A stretch of DNA of 64,000 nt from Merluccius polli (GCA_030340625.1 JAOPHQ010004845.1:1-64000), one strand, 5' to 3'; positions 33,726-46,400 are shown, counted from the stretch's first letter. Numbers and translations: made by a program. Notes: generated by a model not told the origin, from the sequence alone.

Positions 33726-34148
33726 TGTCACAGACAGGGGGGCAGGGGGACCCAAATGCAGACAAAGGAGGCAGGAGTTGGGAGTGCGAGAAAATTGTTT
33801 AATGTGAGAAGCAGGGAATGGCAGGGAAGGATGCAGGACCTCCAGGCAGACAGGACAGACACAGCAGGCAGGCAGGCAGGCCTGGGGTGTGGATAGGTGA
33901 GGAGCAGGGAATGACAGGGAAGGATGAAGGACCTCCAGGCAGACAGGACAGACACAGCAGGCAGGCAGACAGGGCTGGGGCATGGATAGGTGAGGAGCAG
34001 GGAATGGCAGGGAAGGATACAGGCCCTCCAGGCAGGGCGTTGTGAGGGAACACAGATGAAGGTGGTTGCACTGATGAGGTGGGAGTGGCTGGCAGGAGAG
34101 TGGAAAAGTACTGGCAGTAGGAATGAAAACCAGGAATGGATTATGACA
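33726..34148 (-). repeat. LTR (3' LTR in the element's direction)
   Basis: 423 bases, with an internal duplication of a roughly 85-base segment containing GGATAGGTGAGGAGCAGGGA, which makes it longer than its partner. Confidence 0.85.
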
Positions 34149-34284
34149 GTAGTACCCCCCCGGCAAGGGACGGCTCTTGACGTCCCAGCCCGAGCTGGGA
34201 GGGTGGAGGGGGCCTGGAGGAGGGATACGAGGGTGAGTGGCCTGGGGCTAGAGAACATGGGAGCCAGGGATCACCGGGGGCGGC

Positions 34285-35280
34285 CTAGGGACAGGCCAGG
34301 GGCGAGACAGGAGACTTCAGGCGAACAGCCTGGGGCAGGGTAGAGGCCGAGCAGGGACCCTCAGGTGGACGTCCTGGGGATGTCCTGGATGTCGAATAGG
34401 CCGCTGGGCCAAGGGGCAGAGCAGGTCCGGAGGGCGCCCAGGAGGTAGGGCGGCGCAGCACAAGTCGATGGCCTGGAAGCTGGCACCGTGGGGAGAGTGA
34501 CCCAGGAGGATGGCACCATCGGTGGGGGTCGCTTCGGAGGCCGACCAGACCAGGAGGCTCCTGGGGAGCCGGGACAAGAGGCTGCGGCGGCGCTGGGGTG
34601 GGAGGCCGCCAAGGGGCCGGAACCGGAGGATGCCAAGGTGCCGGAACAAGAGGCTGCTGGGGGGCCGGGACAGGAGGCTGTGGCGGTGCTGGGGCCGGAG
34701 GCCGCTGGACATCAGGGTGGTCCCACAGTGGATCCACTGAGGGCTCCAGGAAATCAGGGAAGGCAGGGTCAGGACTGAAGGGTAGGGGACTAGCCGGCAT
34801 GGGGTAGGTAGGGGCGCTACCTCGGGAGCTAACCCGTTGAGGTACTGGCTGGGTGCTACCGGAGGAACACACAGAGAAGCTAACGGGGAAGCTATTGGGG
34901 AGGCTAACCGTGGAGCTGACAGGGGTGCTAACAGGGGAGCAAACCAAGGCGCTAACCGAGGAGCAAAGGAGGTTAGTGGGCAGGGACCTAGCTTGAATGC
35001 TAGCAGACACAGAGGCTAGCAAGGCCGTCAGCTGCTTCGCCACCCGAGCTAGCTCGGCGGCTAGGGACTTGGTTGCTGGGGTCGCTTGGTTGCTGCTAGC
35101 TCCAGGTTCGCTCTTTGAGATCTCAGGTCGGTGGCTCTGAGCATTAAGTCCCGGATGCCCAAGAGCCTCCATACTCTGTTGGCTGGGTCCCTGTTTGGGC
35201 CAGATCATTCTGTCACAGACAGGGGGGCAGGGGGACCCAAATGCAGACAAAGGAGGAAGGAGTTGGGAGCGCGAGAACAT
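34285..35280 (-). pseudogene. Low-complexity open frame inside the LTR element
   Basis: The frame is 331 codons, starting inside the 5' LTR and crossing the primer-binding region. It is rich in Pro, Ser and Ala with repeats such as PPVPAP and PQPLVPAP. A short helical segment (LAAELARVAKQLTALLASV) near residue 80 could be a trace of a gag-like protein. No zinc knuckle or catalytic motif is present. I would not annotate it as a host protein. Confidence 0.45.
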
Positions 35281-35605
35281 TGTTTAATGTGAGGAGCAGG
35301 GAATGGCAGGGATGGATGCAGGACCTCCAGGCAGCCAGGACAGACACGGCAGGCAGGCAGGGCGTGGATAGGTGAGGAGCAGGGAAGCATGCAGGTCCTC
35401 CAGGCAGGCAGGCAGGGCTGGGGTATGGATAGGTGCGGAGCAGGGAATGCTTAGCAATGATCTGGCTAAGATTGAGTGGGCAGAGTGGGTATATATAGGT
35501 GAGGGAACACAGGTGAAGGTGGTTGCACTGATGAGGTGGGTGTGGCTGTCAGGTGAGTGGAAAAGTACTGGTAGTAGGAATGAAAACCAGGACCGGATCA
35601 TGACA
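35211..35605 (-). repeat. LTR (5' LTR in the element's direction)
   Basis: 395 bases, direct copy of 33726-34148. It ends beside the candidate primer-binding site and next to the TCTAT duplication. Confidence 0.85.
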
Positions 35606-35935
35606 TCTATAAATATCTCCAATCATAATATAGTTAATTTCATTTTGAATAATCTTAACAAATAAAGCCTCACAATGCAGTGGTTCAATCTTAGGCAAAA
35701 TATGTTCAGACAGCAAGGTATCAACAACATAAACAGCAACTCCACCACCTCTGGAGCCTCTTTTCTGAACAAAACATAATTTTGTAGTGCTATTTCTTTG
35801 TCAGCGATTGAATTAGTTAACCATGTTTCAGAGAGTGTAATGATATTTGGTTTATGGTCCTCTCCCCAGGCTCTGAATAAGTCTATTTTTGGAAGCTCCT
35901 AATAGTCAGGTATTTCTGGTTCAACAGACATACAT

Positions 35936-36010
35936 CAGGGGGGTATTCCAGAAAGCAGGTTCAACCAACTCCGAGTTTTCACATAACCCGCTTTCTGGAA
36001 TGCCCCCCTG
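35936..36010. repeat. 75-bp miniature inverted-repeat element
   Basis: GGGGGGTATTCCAGAAAGC and its near complement GCTTTCTGGAATGCCCCCC enclose a 30-base loop. The terminus resembles that of the Harbinger-type element at 21732 (GGGGGTAT...), which suggests a related family. Confidence 0.65.
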
Positions 36011-37254
36011 AACAAACAATCCTCACAACATGGTTCATAACAATAACAAAGCAAAGAACAGACACAAAAAAAAAACACACACATTCACAAGAGTAATTCA
36101 TCACCCCAGCAATCACACTCCCCACCCCCCTGATAAAATAAAAAACATGCAAGAGAGCGAGCTATGAAAGCAGACAGACAAGAAACGTAGAGTACATGAG
36201 CAAGTAGGACTATGCATATGAATGATCAACAAGGCGCGCATATGAGGATTAGGTTAGGTATGCCAGAAAATTGAATCCAATATAGAAAAGGTGGTCACTG
36301 GTCGAGACACAAAAGCACACATTACACATTCAAATGGACAAATAAAATCAAATTTCAGAACAGCCAGGGTGTAATCCCACTGTCCCAAACAATTGTCCAT
36401 CAATGTATAGTTTGTCCACAGTCTGCCTTTTAATCTATCCTCATTTTATACTGTGTGACTTGATTGTTCATGCACCACAGGTGTGCAGCCTCACCCAGCC
36501 CCAGAGTCTAATCAGACTGACTCAGGCCAGGTGAAGCTGCTTATACCAGCTATCAACAACACACATGCCACAAAACAATTTTGACAATATTGATTTGCTC
36601 CCTGTAACCTAGCTTTATCCGTTTATGTACGTTAGCTAGTTAAAATCTAACTTCCAAAAAAATAGCTAAGATGCTGTAAAATATATTACTAACTGAATTG
36701 AAATGTGATAAGTAAACATCAAAAGTGCTGCCACTTACTTTTAAAAAGCGCAGTGAAAACAGGGCTCCTGCGCGGCTGCTGCTATTAGTTCCCAATGTTT
36801 GGAATGATTGATTGTCTCCATGATCCGCCAATGCTCTAAAATAATTGGCCCCGGTACATCAAGTGAAGTCAAGTCACATTTCATTATATAAAAGTGTGTT
36901 TTGAGCCTGGACTCGTTAAAAGGTCAGAAATATAGGAGGCGCCTGCCCATTTAGGGCTTTAAAAGCAAACAGTAGAACTTTAACACCCCCCTCTCCACCC
37001 TCTCCCAGATTTACATCTGTGTCTATGATGCCCAGCCCATGCCCTTCACCACTCCAGGCACCTGGGGCCCTCCCCACGTCCCAGGTGCAGGCAGGCAGCC
37101 CCTCCACAGGCAACCAAGTGGAGGGCGCCCGCCCCACAATAACAGAAGTATTGATAGCAGCCCTGAGTACTACTGAAAAGATAAGGGGTTCAGCCTTAGA
37201 CATGTCACAAGGGAACTCTCAGAAAATCAGCTGAACTCCAGGCTGCTTACGTCA
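36011..37254. other. Intergenic, with a dispersed-repeat fragment
   Basis: No gene was recognised. 36420-36560 resembles (inverted) part of the repeat at 53940-54240, sharing GAGTCTAATCAGACTGACTC-like sequence. The open frames in 36916-37234 are Pro/Gly-rich and carry no domain that I recognise. Confidence 0.45.
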
Positions 37255-38930
37255 ATGCCCAGCACCTTTTCCATTCCTCTTGTGACTAGTAAGAGAGTAA
37301 ACAAAGTGAAATTTATAACTGGTGACTTTAATTGTCATACTGATGATTTGAATGATAAGGGTACGAAAGAACTCTTTGCTATTCTGGACACATTTGACCT
37401 GTCTCAACACGTGAAAGGGGCTACTCATTGTAAGAGGCACACCCTAGACTTGATTATCACAAAGGGTGTTTCTGATATTTCTGTGATTGATTGATCCTTC
37501 CTGTCTGACGACTTTTGTGTTTTCTTTGTTACATCCTTTATTCCTGACATACTGATCAAATCAAATAATATCAAAAAACGGTATATCAATGAATATTCTA
37601 CTGCACTCTTTAAAAACACCATCTCCATGTTACCACCTCCCTCCCCATGTTCTACTGATGATCTTGTAGATAACTTTAATTCCAAAATTGTAAATGTTAT
37701 AGATGTCATTGCATTTGCTAAGGTTAAAATAATCTCTGGTAAGCAAAAAGCACCCTGGAAAATTTGTGTTTCTGTAACAGCCCAGAAAAGAGAATGCCAG
37801 AAAGCTGAACACATCTGGCGAAAAACAAAACTTGTTCACTGTGACATCTACAAAGAGAGCCTCCGTGCCTACAACTTGGACTTAAAAAGTGCTAGAGAAA
37901 TCTTTTTCTCCAATATCATTAATAGCAACACTAATAATGCACAAATCCTATTTGCAACCATTGATAGACTGACCAATCCTCCAACACAAATACCCCCGGA
38001 ACTCCTTTCCATCCAGAAATGCAACGAGTTGCATTCTTTTTTACACAACATCAATATTTCTGCTTCAAACTAAAATGTTGGATCACTACCTTGTTTAGAC
38101 AAAAGTAACATGGCAATGTTGACACGCTTTAATGTCATAAACGCTTTAAAGACATAAATAATATTGATTACCACTGCTATGCTGACGACACTCAAATCTA
38201 TATAGCACTATCACCAAATGACTATCACCCCATAAGGACAAAACTGAGATTTTTTTTTTGGGTGCTAAAAAAGACTGAAAGTTAGCCTACACCTTCACTC
38301 TCTGTCCTTGCAAACCAAAAACCAAGCCAGAAATCTGTGTTATCATGGATTCGGATCTACATTTCAACAGCCATATCAAATCAGTAACAAAATCGGCCTA
38401 CTATCACCTTAAAAACATAGCAAGACTAAGAGGACTCATGTCCCCAAAAGACCTAGAAAAACATGTACATGCCTTTATTACTAGTAGGCTAGATTATTGT
38501 AATGGTCCCCTTGCAGGTCTTCCGAAAAAACCTCTTAGGCAGCTACAGCTTGTTCAGAATGCTGCTTCTGACGTCTAACGAAGACCAAAAAATGTGATTA
38601 CATTACACCAATTCTTAAATCCTATTAATTGGCTCCCCGTATGTCAGAGAATTTACTTCAAAATACTACTGCCCTAAAATACTAGTATAAATCACTACAT
38701 GGCCAAAGGGCCAAAGTATATCACTGAAATGCTTTCGCTACACGAGCCTCCTAGACCGCTAAGATCATCTGGGACCAATCTGTTAATGGTTCCCAACATG
38801 GGAAAGCAGGATTTAGTTACTATGCAACAAATAGCTGGAATAAACTTTTCTGAAGATTTAAGACTTGCCCCAACTCTGACTACTTTTAAATCAAAACAAA
38901 AAACGTTTGTTCACTTTAGCCTGCACAAAT
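37255..38930 (+). pseudogene. L2-like LINE remnant
   Basis: 37255-37494 encodes the end of an endonuclease domain (FITGDFNCHTDD, HTLDLIITKG). 37627-38073 encodes the linker before reverse transcriptase (APWKICVSVTAQKRECQKAE). The core of the reverse transcriptase is deleted: the catalytic YADD box follows at 38165-38218 (DYHCYADDTQIYIALSPN), and the thumb and C terminus (SAYYHLKNIARLRG, HAFITSRLDYCNG) at 38345-38930, broken by stops. Its orientation is opposite to the LINE at 31850-35930. Confidence 0.8.
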
Positions 38931-38999
38931 CTACAAAAAGGTGGCACCGAATGTTCAAAGTGGCGATCAGGGCCTTTATTGAGTCTTTTACAGCAGACA

Positions 39000-40300
39000 C
39001 GTTTTTCAATCGACAAGCCTATCTTGTGTCGCTTCATGTATGAAGAAGGCGTACAGACTCTTAAGGGTGAGAAAAAATCCCATTGCTGTGCAATTTGGTT
39101 TACAGGCATCCAAAACCAGGTTCAATATGTGGGCAATGCAGAGGCGCAGATGGGATTTTTGAACTGGGGGGGACCAAGCTGTCAGCAAATGATTTCAACT
39201 CAATAAGTTATTTTTGTGTAATTTGGGCTTTAACTAGCTCAAGTAGTTACTTTCATAATAGCCTATGGGCCAATGGTTTGCACTAAAAAGCCATTGGAGA
39301 ATTCTTATTTAAAATCCGGGATAAACAACAATGAACATTGTTAAGCAAAGGCCTACCTGATCAATACTAGCCATATATGATGAAACTGTTATTTGTCTGG
39401 AATGTCAATCAGCCCACTTACATTGTTTGTTTTTTGAAAAAACGCTCTGATTGTTTTTTGTTTCTTCATTTTTTTTCTTTATTTTGTTTCTTCATTTTGT
39501 TTTTTTGTTGAATTTAAATCACCCGCTCTGTCATAGTAGACAATGGTCTATCTGATAACCGCGACAGGCACAAGCGCAGCTACCAGTTCCTCTTTAGGAC
39601 ACTGGGGAGTGAGAGTCGTGCCTTACGGTGTGTTCAATTTACACTGAAAGTCGGAACTTGGTGCTCGGAACAACGTAACCCCAAAGTTGAGCGCTCCCAG
39701 CGCTTCCCAGCCTTACAAACGTACTACAAAACATGTAACTGCTCTTTACGTGAGTAGCAGATAGCATGAATTCTATGTCTGGCTGGTGAGATTAATCCGA
39801 CTTTCCGAGTTGGAGATCTGACTTCACGGGGGGGTTCTGATTAAAATTCTGACTTGGAGCGTGGAAATTCCGACATTCGTGCACAACTGGAACGCACCAT
39901 TAGTCGTAGCACACAAACGCTAGGCTCTCAATGCGCGCTGCAATGTAAATTAGTCTAACTAACGGAACATTAATCCTCCGTTTTACCGCCGATGTTTGTC
40001 GCCTTATGTAGGGACAGTGGGGGGGATGGATCGGGGTCACTATAAATCTGAGGGGGTCATGTCCCCCCCCGTCCCCAGTGCCATCTGCGCGCATGGGGCA
40101 ATGCAATGGATGTAGATAGCAGAAGGATGATCTTGTGCAGTTTTTGCTGAACACCATGAACATGGCCAGACATGACAGCTGCCCCATCCTAAATCTGTGC
40201 GACAATGGGTATACTGTACAGACCATTTTGCTCCAGAAACTGCTTAATATGACCATAAAGTGCCTGTGCATCTGCCCCTTAAGAACAATCCACACATCCG
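39000..40300 (-). pseudogene. Decayed hAT transposase (ZMYM1-like)
   Basis: On the minus strand, about 40230-40060 encodes DGAAVMSGHVHGVQQKL in broken frames, and 39188-39006 encodes CIAHILNLVLDACKPN and LKSLYAFFIHEA. These match the conserved YDGA..MSG and CxxHxLNLxxxDA blocks of hAT transposases of the TTF/ZMYM1-like group. The intervening 39300-39890 has a different texture and is probably a later insertion. Not functional. Confidence 0.6.
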
Positions 40301-40589
40301 CGATATAGGATTTGTGGATTGGCTTTTATTTCCAGTCCCTCTGCATTTCTCACTGTGCGTGAGATCTGTCATTTGCTCCTGCTTAAAATAACATGTTGTC
40401 CACAAGAATGGTGTAAAATCCATTCACCTCAGCACTGCGAATTATGTTGTTTTTGCTCTTTTTATATTTCGTGGCTAGTTAGGTTGACACAATAATACCA
40501 TAAAGGCACAATAGCCAGCAGTACATTTAGGGAAGGCTTAGCCTTGTCTAGAAAACATTACCTGCCTGCCGCCCATATATATATATTTG

Positions 40590-41330
40590 GTAACACTTTA
40601 CAATAAGGTACGCAAAACGTGGGTAGTTACTGAGGAACGAATGAGGAACGAATGAGTAACGAATGATGAACGACCAGGGCCCTAACTGGGGCCCTAACGG
40701 GGCCCTAACAGGGCCCTAAGTGACAGTTACTCATTAACTACTGAGGAGTTACTGGTAAACAGACTAGGGGACTACTGTATTCGTTACTGAGTAACGAATG
40801 ATGAACAACCAGGGCCCTAACTGGGGCCCTAACAGGGCCCTAAGTGACAGTTACTCAGTAACTACTGAGGAATTACTGGTAAACAGACTAGGGGACTACT
40901 GTATTCATTACTGAGTAACGAATGATGAACAACCAGGGCCCTAACTGGGGCCCTAACAGGGCCCTAAGTGACAGTTACTCAGTAACGAATACAGTAGTCG
41001 CCTAGTCTGTTTACCAGAAATTCCTCAGTAGTTACTGAGTAACTGTCACTTGGGGCCCTGTTAGGGCCCCAGTTAGGGCCCCAGTTACGGCCCTGGTTGT
41101 TCATCATTCGTTACTCAGTAACGAATACAGTAGTCCCCTAGTCTGTTTACCAGTTTACCTGAGTAACAAATGGGTAACGAATGATGAACAACCAGGGCCG
41201 TAACTGGGGCCCTAACGGGGCCCTAAGTGACAGTTACTCAGTAACTACTGAGCAGTTACTGGTAAACAGACTAGGGGACTACTGTATTCGTTACTGAGTA
41301 ACGAATGATGGGTAACGCATTATTTTTCAA
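40590..41330. repeat. GGGCCC-rich minisatellite with direct and inverted units
   Basis: It starts at a terminus-like GGTAACACTTTACAATAAGG. Units of about 124-135 bases contain CCAGGGCCCTAACTGGGGCC and a segment ending ACTGTATTCGTTACTGAGTA. Units at 40668, 40803 and 40927 are direct; 40981-41140 is inverted; 41180-41310 is direct again. The start resembles a fish DNA-transposon terminus, so this is probably an element whose interior was amplified. Confidence 0.75.
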
Positions 41331-42010
41331 CATGCACGGCCAAGCAGCCTTATCACCGGTCTAAAAATTAATGCGCTAAATGAAACTTTAATAACTGTCA
41401 ACTTGGACCGGACTCGGATGGGACTACGTTTAGAAAGCTCCCCCAGTTGCCATGTCGTTACTAAGGTCGTCTCTATTTACTGGAGTAATAAGGTAACGTT
41501 GCCATGTCGTTACTAAGGTCGTCTCTATTTACTGGAGTAATAAGGTAACGTTGCCAGGTCGTTACTAAGGTCGTCTCTATTTACTGGAGTAATAAGGTAA
41601 CGTTGCCATGTCGTTACTAAGATCGTCTCTATTTACTGGAGTAATAAGGTAACGTTGCCATGTCGTTACTAAGGTCATCTCTATTTACTGGAGTAATAAT
41701 GTAACGTCCGTATTCCATATGAATCTCATGTTAAATGACATTAGGCATTAGTCAGACCCATATATTTCTCCGGTCATTTGCCGTTTGTTTACAGGCACAC
41801 AAAGAGTAGTGTCAGCTAAAAGTTGTAATTCTGAGACAGAATTACCCCAAAATATGAATCAAGACCCTTATATTTTTATTGATTCGTAAGTGGCCATGGT
41901 ATAAGCAGGATAATCCACTCTGAGGTGTGCATGTATCGAAAAATAATGCACAACGCGGGGGCTAAGAATTCACGGTTCACGGGTTTGCCTCTGCAAAGTC
42001 GTGGATTATC
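41331..42010. mobile_element. Second copy of the lmnb1 intron-3 element
   Basis: Colinear with 13497-14150, including the 52-bp minisatellite (41449-41708), the TTAGGCATTAGTCAGACCCA stretch and the TCGAAAAATAATGCACAACG end. The right portion differs. Confidence 0.7.
41449..41708 (+). repeat. 52-bp minisatellite, 5 copies
   Basis: Same unit and copy number as 13639-13898, starting GCCATGTCGTTACTAAGG, with one unit carrying GCCAGG in place of GCCATG. Confidence 0.92.
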
Positions 42011-43279
42011 CCTTACAAATATACAGTATACATATATGTTATTGAAGTAATTTTTGTTGTATATCTTTACAACCATTCGCCGAAAGAACCAAGCAGGCCT
42101 GCCTTTTTGCACGATCCAAATCTTCGTCAAAACTTGACATGTAGAATGGCAAAGGCATCTCATATAGAATAATGAATGACAACGTGACGACACACAACAG
42201 TATTCATGTGACGTCACGGCATATGGGAACGCCCACCTGGCGGGCAAACCAAAGTCTTCTTCCATTGCCCACCATTGACAACTTTCAAACTAGGAATGGT
42301 TTGCCTGACATTGGGAAAACGTGTATATCACAACATTCTGTGTTATCTGCACCAACATATTCCTGCCATGTCACTACTGCCCTAGAAAGCCTTACCGCAG
42401 TAACGTTAGCTTAGTCCGCTACGCTGACCAACCATAGACGCAAGGATAACTTAGGTTAAGTTCATTAGCACTCAGCTTTGCTTTGACAATGATGAACTTC
42501 GTGTCCTCTACCTCCCAAACGATAGCATTATTGACCCACCCTGAAAGTAAGTACCGATAACCGTCATCTTAGCAGCAGTGTTAAGGGGTTGTTAAGGTAT
42601 ATGTAGACATCGCCAAAGCTCCGGCAGGGACGTCGCTGTTTTTAACGAATTGAATAACGCAGCGGGGGCTGTATATGGGTCGCAAGTGCCTAAGACTTGC
42701 AGTTTCTTCGTATATCTTTGTTTTTCGTCTTTTGTGGGGTGATCTGAACACCCGCGGGCTGTAAACGTTGAAAATGCGACCGGCTAGTGCAGTAGCACTA
42801 GAGTTTCCAGTGTACGCCGCCATGTTTGAACATTGTTTTGCCCACTAGTGTCGCCACGCCTCCATTTCAGTCATGTGACTGAAAGCTATGAATTGATTAA
42901 AAAATAAATTCAGTGGCGCACTGTTAGTGCGATTTTGGTGTGGGAAACCGGAGTTCGAGTCCCTCAACGTCACAATTTTTAGGTTTGCATTTAGGTAAGG
43001 GTCTACATTAATAAATTGCTAATTTTAGCTGGTGAGGATATGTTAGAGATGGTTAAGGTTAGGTTTTAGGTTTCGGATGGTTATGTTTAAGTTAGAGATG
43101 GTTAGGTTTAGGGTTAGGCTGAGACTTGCCTTCGCCATCCTAAGAGTAGACAGTAAACATTGTTATTATACTCATTTCATAAGAAGTATATAGGGCACTA
43201 TATAATTACATAGTAGTACGAAGAAATACACAATTTCAAATAAGAATATAGGTGTATATTTATTGAAAAAATGTGTCTA

Positions 43280-43281
<2 letters not shown>
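42011..43281. other. Intergenic region upstream of isoc1
   Basis: No gene was seen. 42912-42970 has a loose tRNA-like look (GGCGCACTGTTAGTGCG and GGAGTTCGAGTCCC), probably a SINE trace. 43030-43120 contains GGTTAGGTTTAGGGTTAGG repeats. Confidence 0.4.

Positions 43282-43336
<55 letters not shown>
43282..43336 (+). repeat. (TTA)n microsatellite in the isoc1 promoter region
   Basis: About 18 uninterrupted TTA trinucleotides, ending 84 bases before the isoc1 start codon. It could lie in the promoter or 5' untranslated region. Confidence 0.95.
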
Positions 43337-43337
<1 letters not shown>

Positions 43338-43419
43338 CGTGTAGCAGCTTTCACAACTACACGAACGTCTTGGGAACTTCCTATTGTACCTGAACGCAGC
43401 ACAACATTGCGCTTCCGGC

Positions 43420-46400
43420 ATGGCTCACCACGAAGACTCTTGCAGTCAAGTTCAAGTTTTGTTAACATTTTCTACGTTTTCCCGTCCCACCACAATACCT
43501 TCAGGTTCTGGATATGAAGTGCTTCATGAAAAGTTTTTGTCAGTTTATGGAGACCATATCAATGTCTTTCGCAAATTCATCATTCAGATATACTCGGATG
43601 AATGGGGACAATACATTGATTTTCCAAAAGGGTTTACCATCTTGAGTAAATGCAAGCTACGACTAGAATTAGAGGTAAGAAGACATCAAACCGACATACC
43701 AAAAAAGGAGTAGGCGGGCCACTTTATTGATCCCGAAGGAAATAGTTGTTCACAATTGCTCTGGGCCCAGTTTCCCGAAAGCGTCGTTAGCCTAAGTGGT
43801 TCGTTAAGTTCGTTTTCACACCGTTTCCCGAAAGCATCGTTGCGTAACGACCGTCGTTAAGACGCTCGTAGCTAACGAGAGCTCCAGCTGTCCTTGTAGC
43901 GCTACGAGCGTCTTAACACGTCCAATACTACTGGCTGGTGACGCTAAAGTTACGATAGGCTATATTGGTTCTCAACCGGTGGGGCGCGCCCCCCTGGGGG
44001 GGTGCGGACACTCTCCCGGGGGGGCGCGGATTCAAAAAGGAGGACAAATACGCGTCCGGTTTTAGGCCGGAGTGTCCGGTTTTTCAAAGCCCTGTCCGGC
44101 GTCCGGCGCAGCGTCAAGCCGGACGCGTATTTGTCCTCCTTTTTGAGAGTGCAATAGTAACACACCGCGCCCCCCCCCCCCCCCCCCCCCCCATACTCCA
44201 ATAATAACCCGGTCACGGTGATAGATTACGCTAACCATAACCCTAACCATAATCCTTTATGGAGTGAATTGTTTCACAGTAGACTGCGGACGCTGTAGAC
44301 TCTGTTCTGCGAGCGGACGCTGTAGACTCTGCTCGTCTCTTACCACCGCGAACGGGTTTATGAGATTGTTTCACACAGATCGTTTCACACAGACGCGGGA
44401 GTGTACATTTTGCGTCAGTATCACGTCTAGGGGCGTGACAAACCGTCGGTATATTACGAGTTGGGATGAGAACGTGTTGCAAATTACAGCTTGGCGAGCC
44501 GCAGGAGGCTCGCGGGTGGTTAGAACGCAAACAATACAGAATAAAATTGCTCGCCTGTCTACCAGCCATGGTTCCAGAAAATAGACAACAAAATCAACCA
44601 CGCAAGTCGCTTGTTATTCTTGTCATCGGCAGAGCACTGTCAATCCCGCACAGCCCGGTCAACGGCGCATGTGATTGGACTGTGCCTCAGCAGAGAGCAA
44701 CCAATAGGTTTAGAGCAAGATGGTCCCGCCCCCAGGAAGGTTTTTTTTCCCTTTTTTTCAGAACCACGTTTTCAGAGCTTTGAGCTAAAGGAGTTTCAAA
44801 ACGAACGGCGTCAGAACAGTGTCAATAATCACGTGACTCGCAAGCTTGCGCCCGTGTGGTCAAATCTCTGAAAAGTCAGTGCTGAAAATTAAGTTCTGAA
44901 AAAATACATTGCAATGGTGTAAATTTACACCTTTACAAGTTTTTAAAAATAAATATTCAACCTTTCAAAACGTATTTCTCAATGTTTGAACAGCTGTTTG
45001 CAGAATCCCATTTACAAGGTTTCGAAACCGGGAAACAAAGTAATACACTGTTAGAACAGTGTCAGATTTGAAACTCTGCAAATGCGCTGGTGAACATTTT
45101 TAAACTTTGAAAATGTGTTTGTGAAAACATTTTAGCTTTGAAAATGTGTTGGTGAAAATGATGAAGAAGATAAAATAGAACACAAAATCATGTTTGCAGA
45201 TGTTTGACTTTTTTTTTTCAGGCTATAATCTCTTTTTTCAGTGGTGCAAAACCTTTTTTACAAGGTGTTGAGTTTTCAAACACAGACTTACAAGCCTTTG
45301 AAACCTTTTTTTTCAGGTTTGAATGATGACACTATTCTGACTCCATAGATGACAGACATTTACAGATCTCAGTACGCATGTACAGATCTGTTTCACATTC
45401 ACAGATGTGTGTACACTTACAGATCTCTGTACACATTTGCAGATTTGTCTTTACTTGCAAAACGAATACAGACACACAGATTTTTTTTACACTCACACAA
45501 ATGTGAATACAGACACACAAATCTTATCACAAACACACAAATGTGAATACAGACACACAAGTCTTATCACAAACACACAAATGTGAATACAGACACACAA
45601 ATCTTATCACAAACACACAAATGTGAATACAGACACACAGATTTTTTTACACACACACAAATGTGAATACAGACAGACAAATCTTATTACGCACACACAA
45701 ATGTGAATACCGGTACACAGATTGAGATACGCACACACAAATAATATTGTCTCAATAATACCCCCATATAGGTCCGAGGAGTGTTACGATCGCGCGCACC
45801 TCCTCCCCCCCCCCCCCCCCCCCCCGTCAACAATGGGGGGGGGGCCCGACTGCAATGAACCAGTTTTGGGGGGGCCCAGCCTGAAAAAGGTTGAGAACCC
45901 CTGGGCTATATAGTTTAGTCTATGGGTGAATACTCGATTCTGATTGGTTGAAGATTATAGAGCGGAGCTCTATAATCTTATCTTTGATGTACACCTAGGA
46001 AAGACGTTGACGCTATGAAGACGCTATGGCCAGCAACGCCTGCATACGGGAGATATTAAATAGTCCGCTTGACTTGTAAAAATAAAAAAAACCCTCACGA
46101 TTTTAACTCTAAAACACATTAAAGTATTATTAATTGATTAAATATTAACAGAAATGAATGGACGACGCGGAGGCCTGAACCGCGGAGGACGGTTCTGTTA
46201 ATGGACACCTGGAAGGGCATTATCCCGTTTATACAATGGTCACTTACGAAATAAATAAATATTTAATCAATAAATAATACTTTAATGTGTTTTAGAGTTA
46301 AAATCGTGAGTTTTTCTTTTTTTTTTACAAGTCGAGCGGACTATTTAATATCTCCCGTATGCAGGCGTTGCCAAGCAACGTGGCTATAGCGTCTTCATAG

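Larger units (their letters stand above)
33726..35605 (-). mobile_element. Non-autonomous LTR retroelement with 5-bp target duplication
   Basis: Two direct repeats, 33726-34148 and 35211-35605, begin TG and end CA on either strand and differ mainly by internal length. The flanking repeat TCTAT (33721-33725 and 35606-35610) is the expected 5-bp duplication. Read on the minus strand, a candidate primer-binding site TGGCCCAAACAGGGAC lies 8 bases after the 5' LTR, and a polypurine tract GCCGGGGGGG precedes the 3' LTR, so transcription is on the minus strand. The 1.06 kb interior has no protease, reverse transcriptase or integrase; it encodes only a low-complexity Pro/Ser/Ala-rich frame (35280-34285). 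This is a TRIM- or LARD-like element. Confidence 0.8.
31850..35930 (-). pseudogene. LINE retrotransposon, broken by two later insertions
   Basis: On the minus strand, 35930-35606 encodes part of an endonuclease domain (TLSETWLTNSIADKE, RGGGVAVYV). Skipping the LTR element (33726-35605), the frame continues into IMIGDIYRPPNATADSIN at about 35640-33700, a typical LINE endonuclease motif. After a second gap comes reverse transcriptase: GVPQGSIYGPLLFSFFINEI and DDTVIYA (about 32840-32640). The C-terminal part, SQLLLPVLDYGDIVYQNAS, is at about 32310-32250. Most of the fingers/palm is deleted and stops are present. This is a dead copy of an L2- or Rex-like element; exact clade not determined. Confidence 0.75.

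Noticed and set aside
33642..34258. Overlapping minus-strand frames of 174 and 176 codons
   Set aside because: They translate the LTR's internal tandem repeat (SFPAIPCSS-type repeats) in several frames; no domain and no splice context.
34285..35280. 331-codon minus-strand frame as a host gene
   Set aside because: It starts inside one LTR, crosses the primer-binding region and is low-complexity Pro/Ser/Ala sequence. It belongs to the LTR element.
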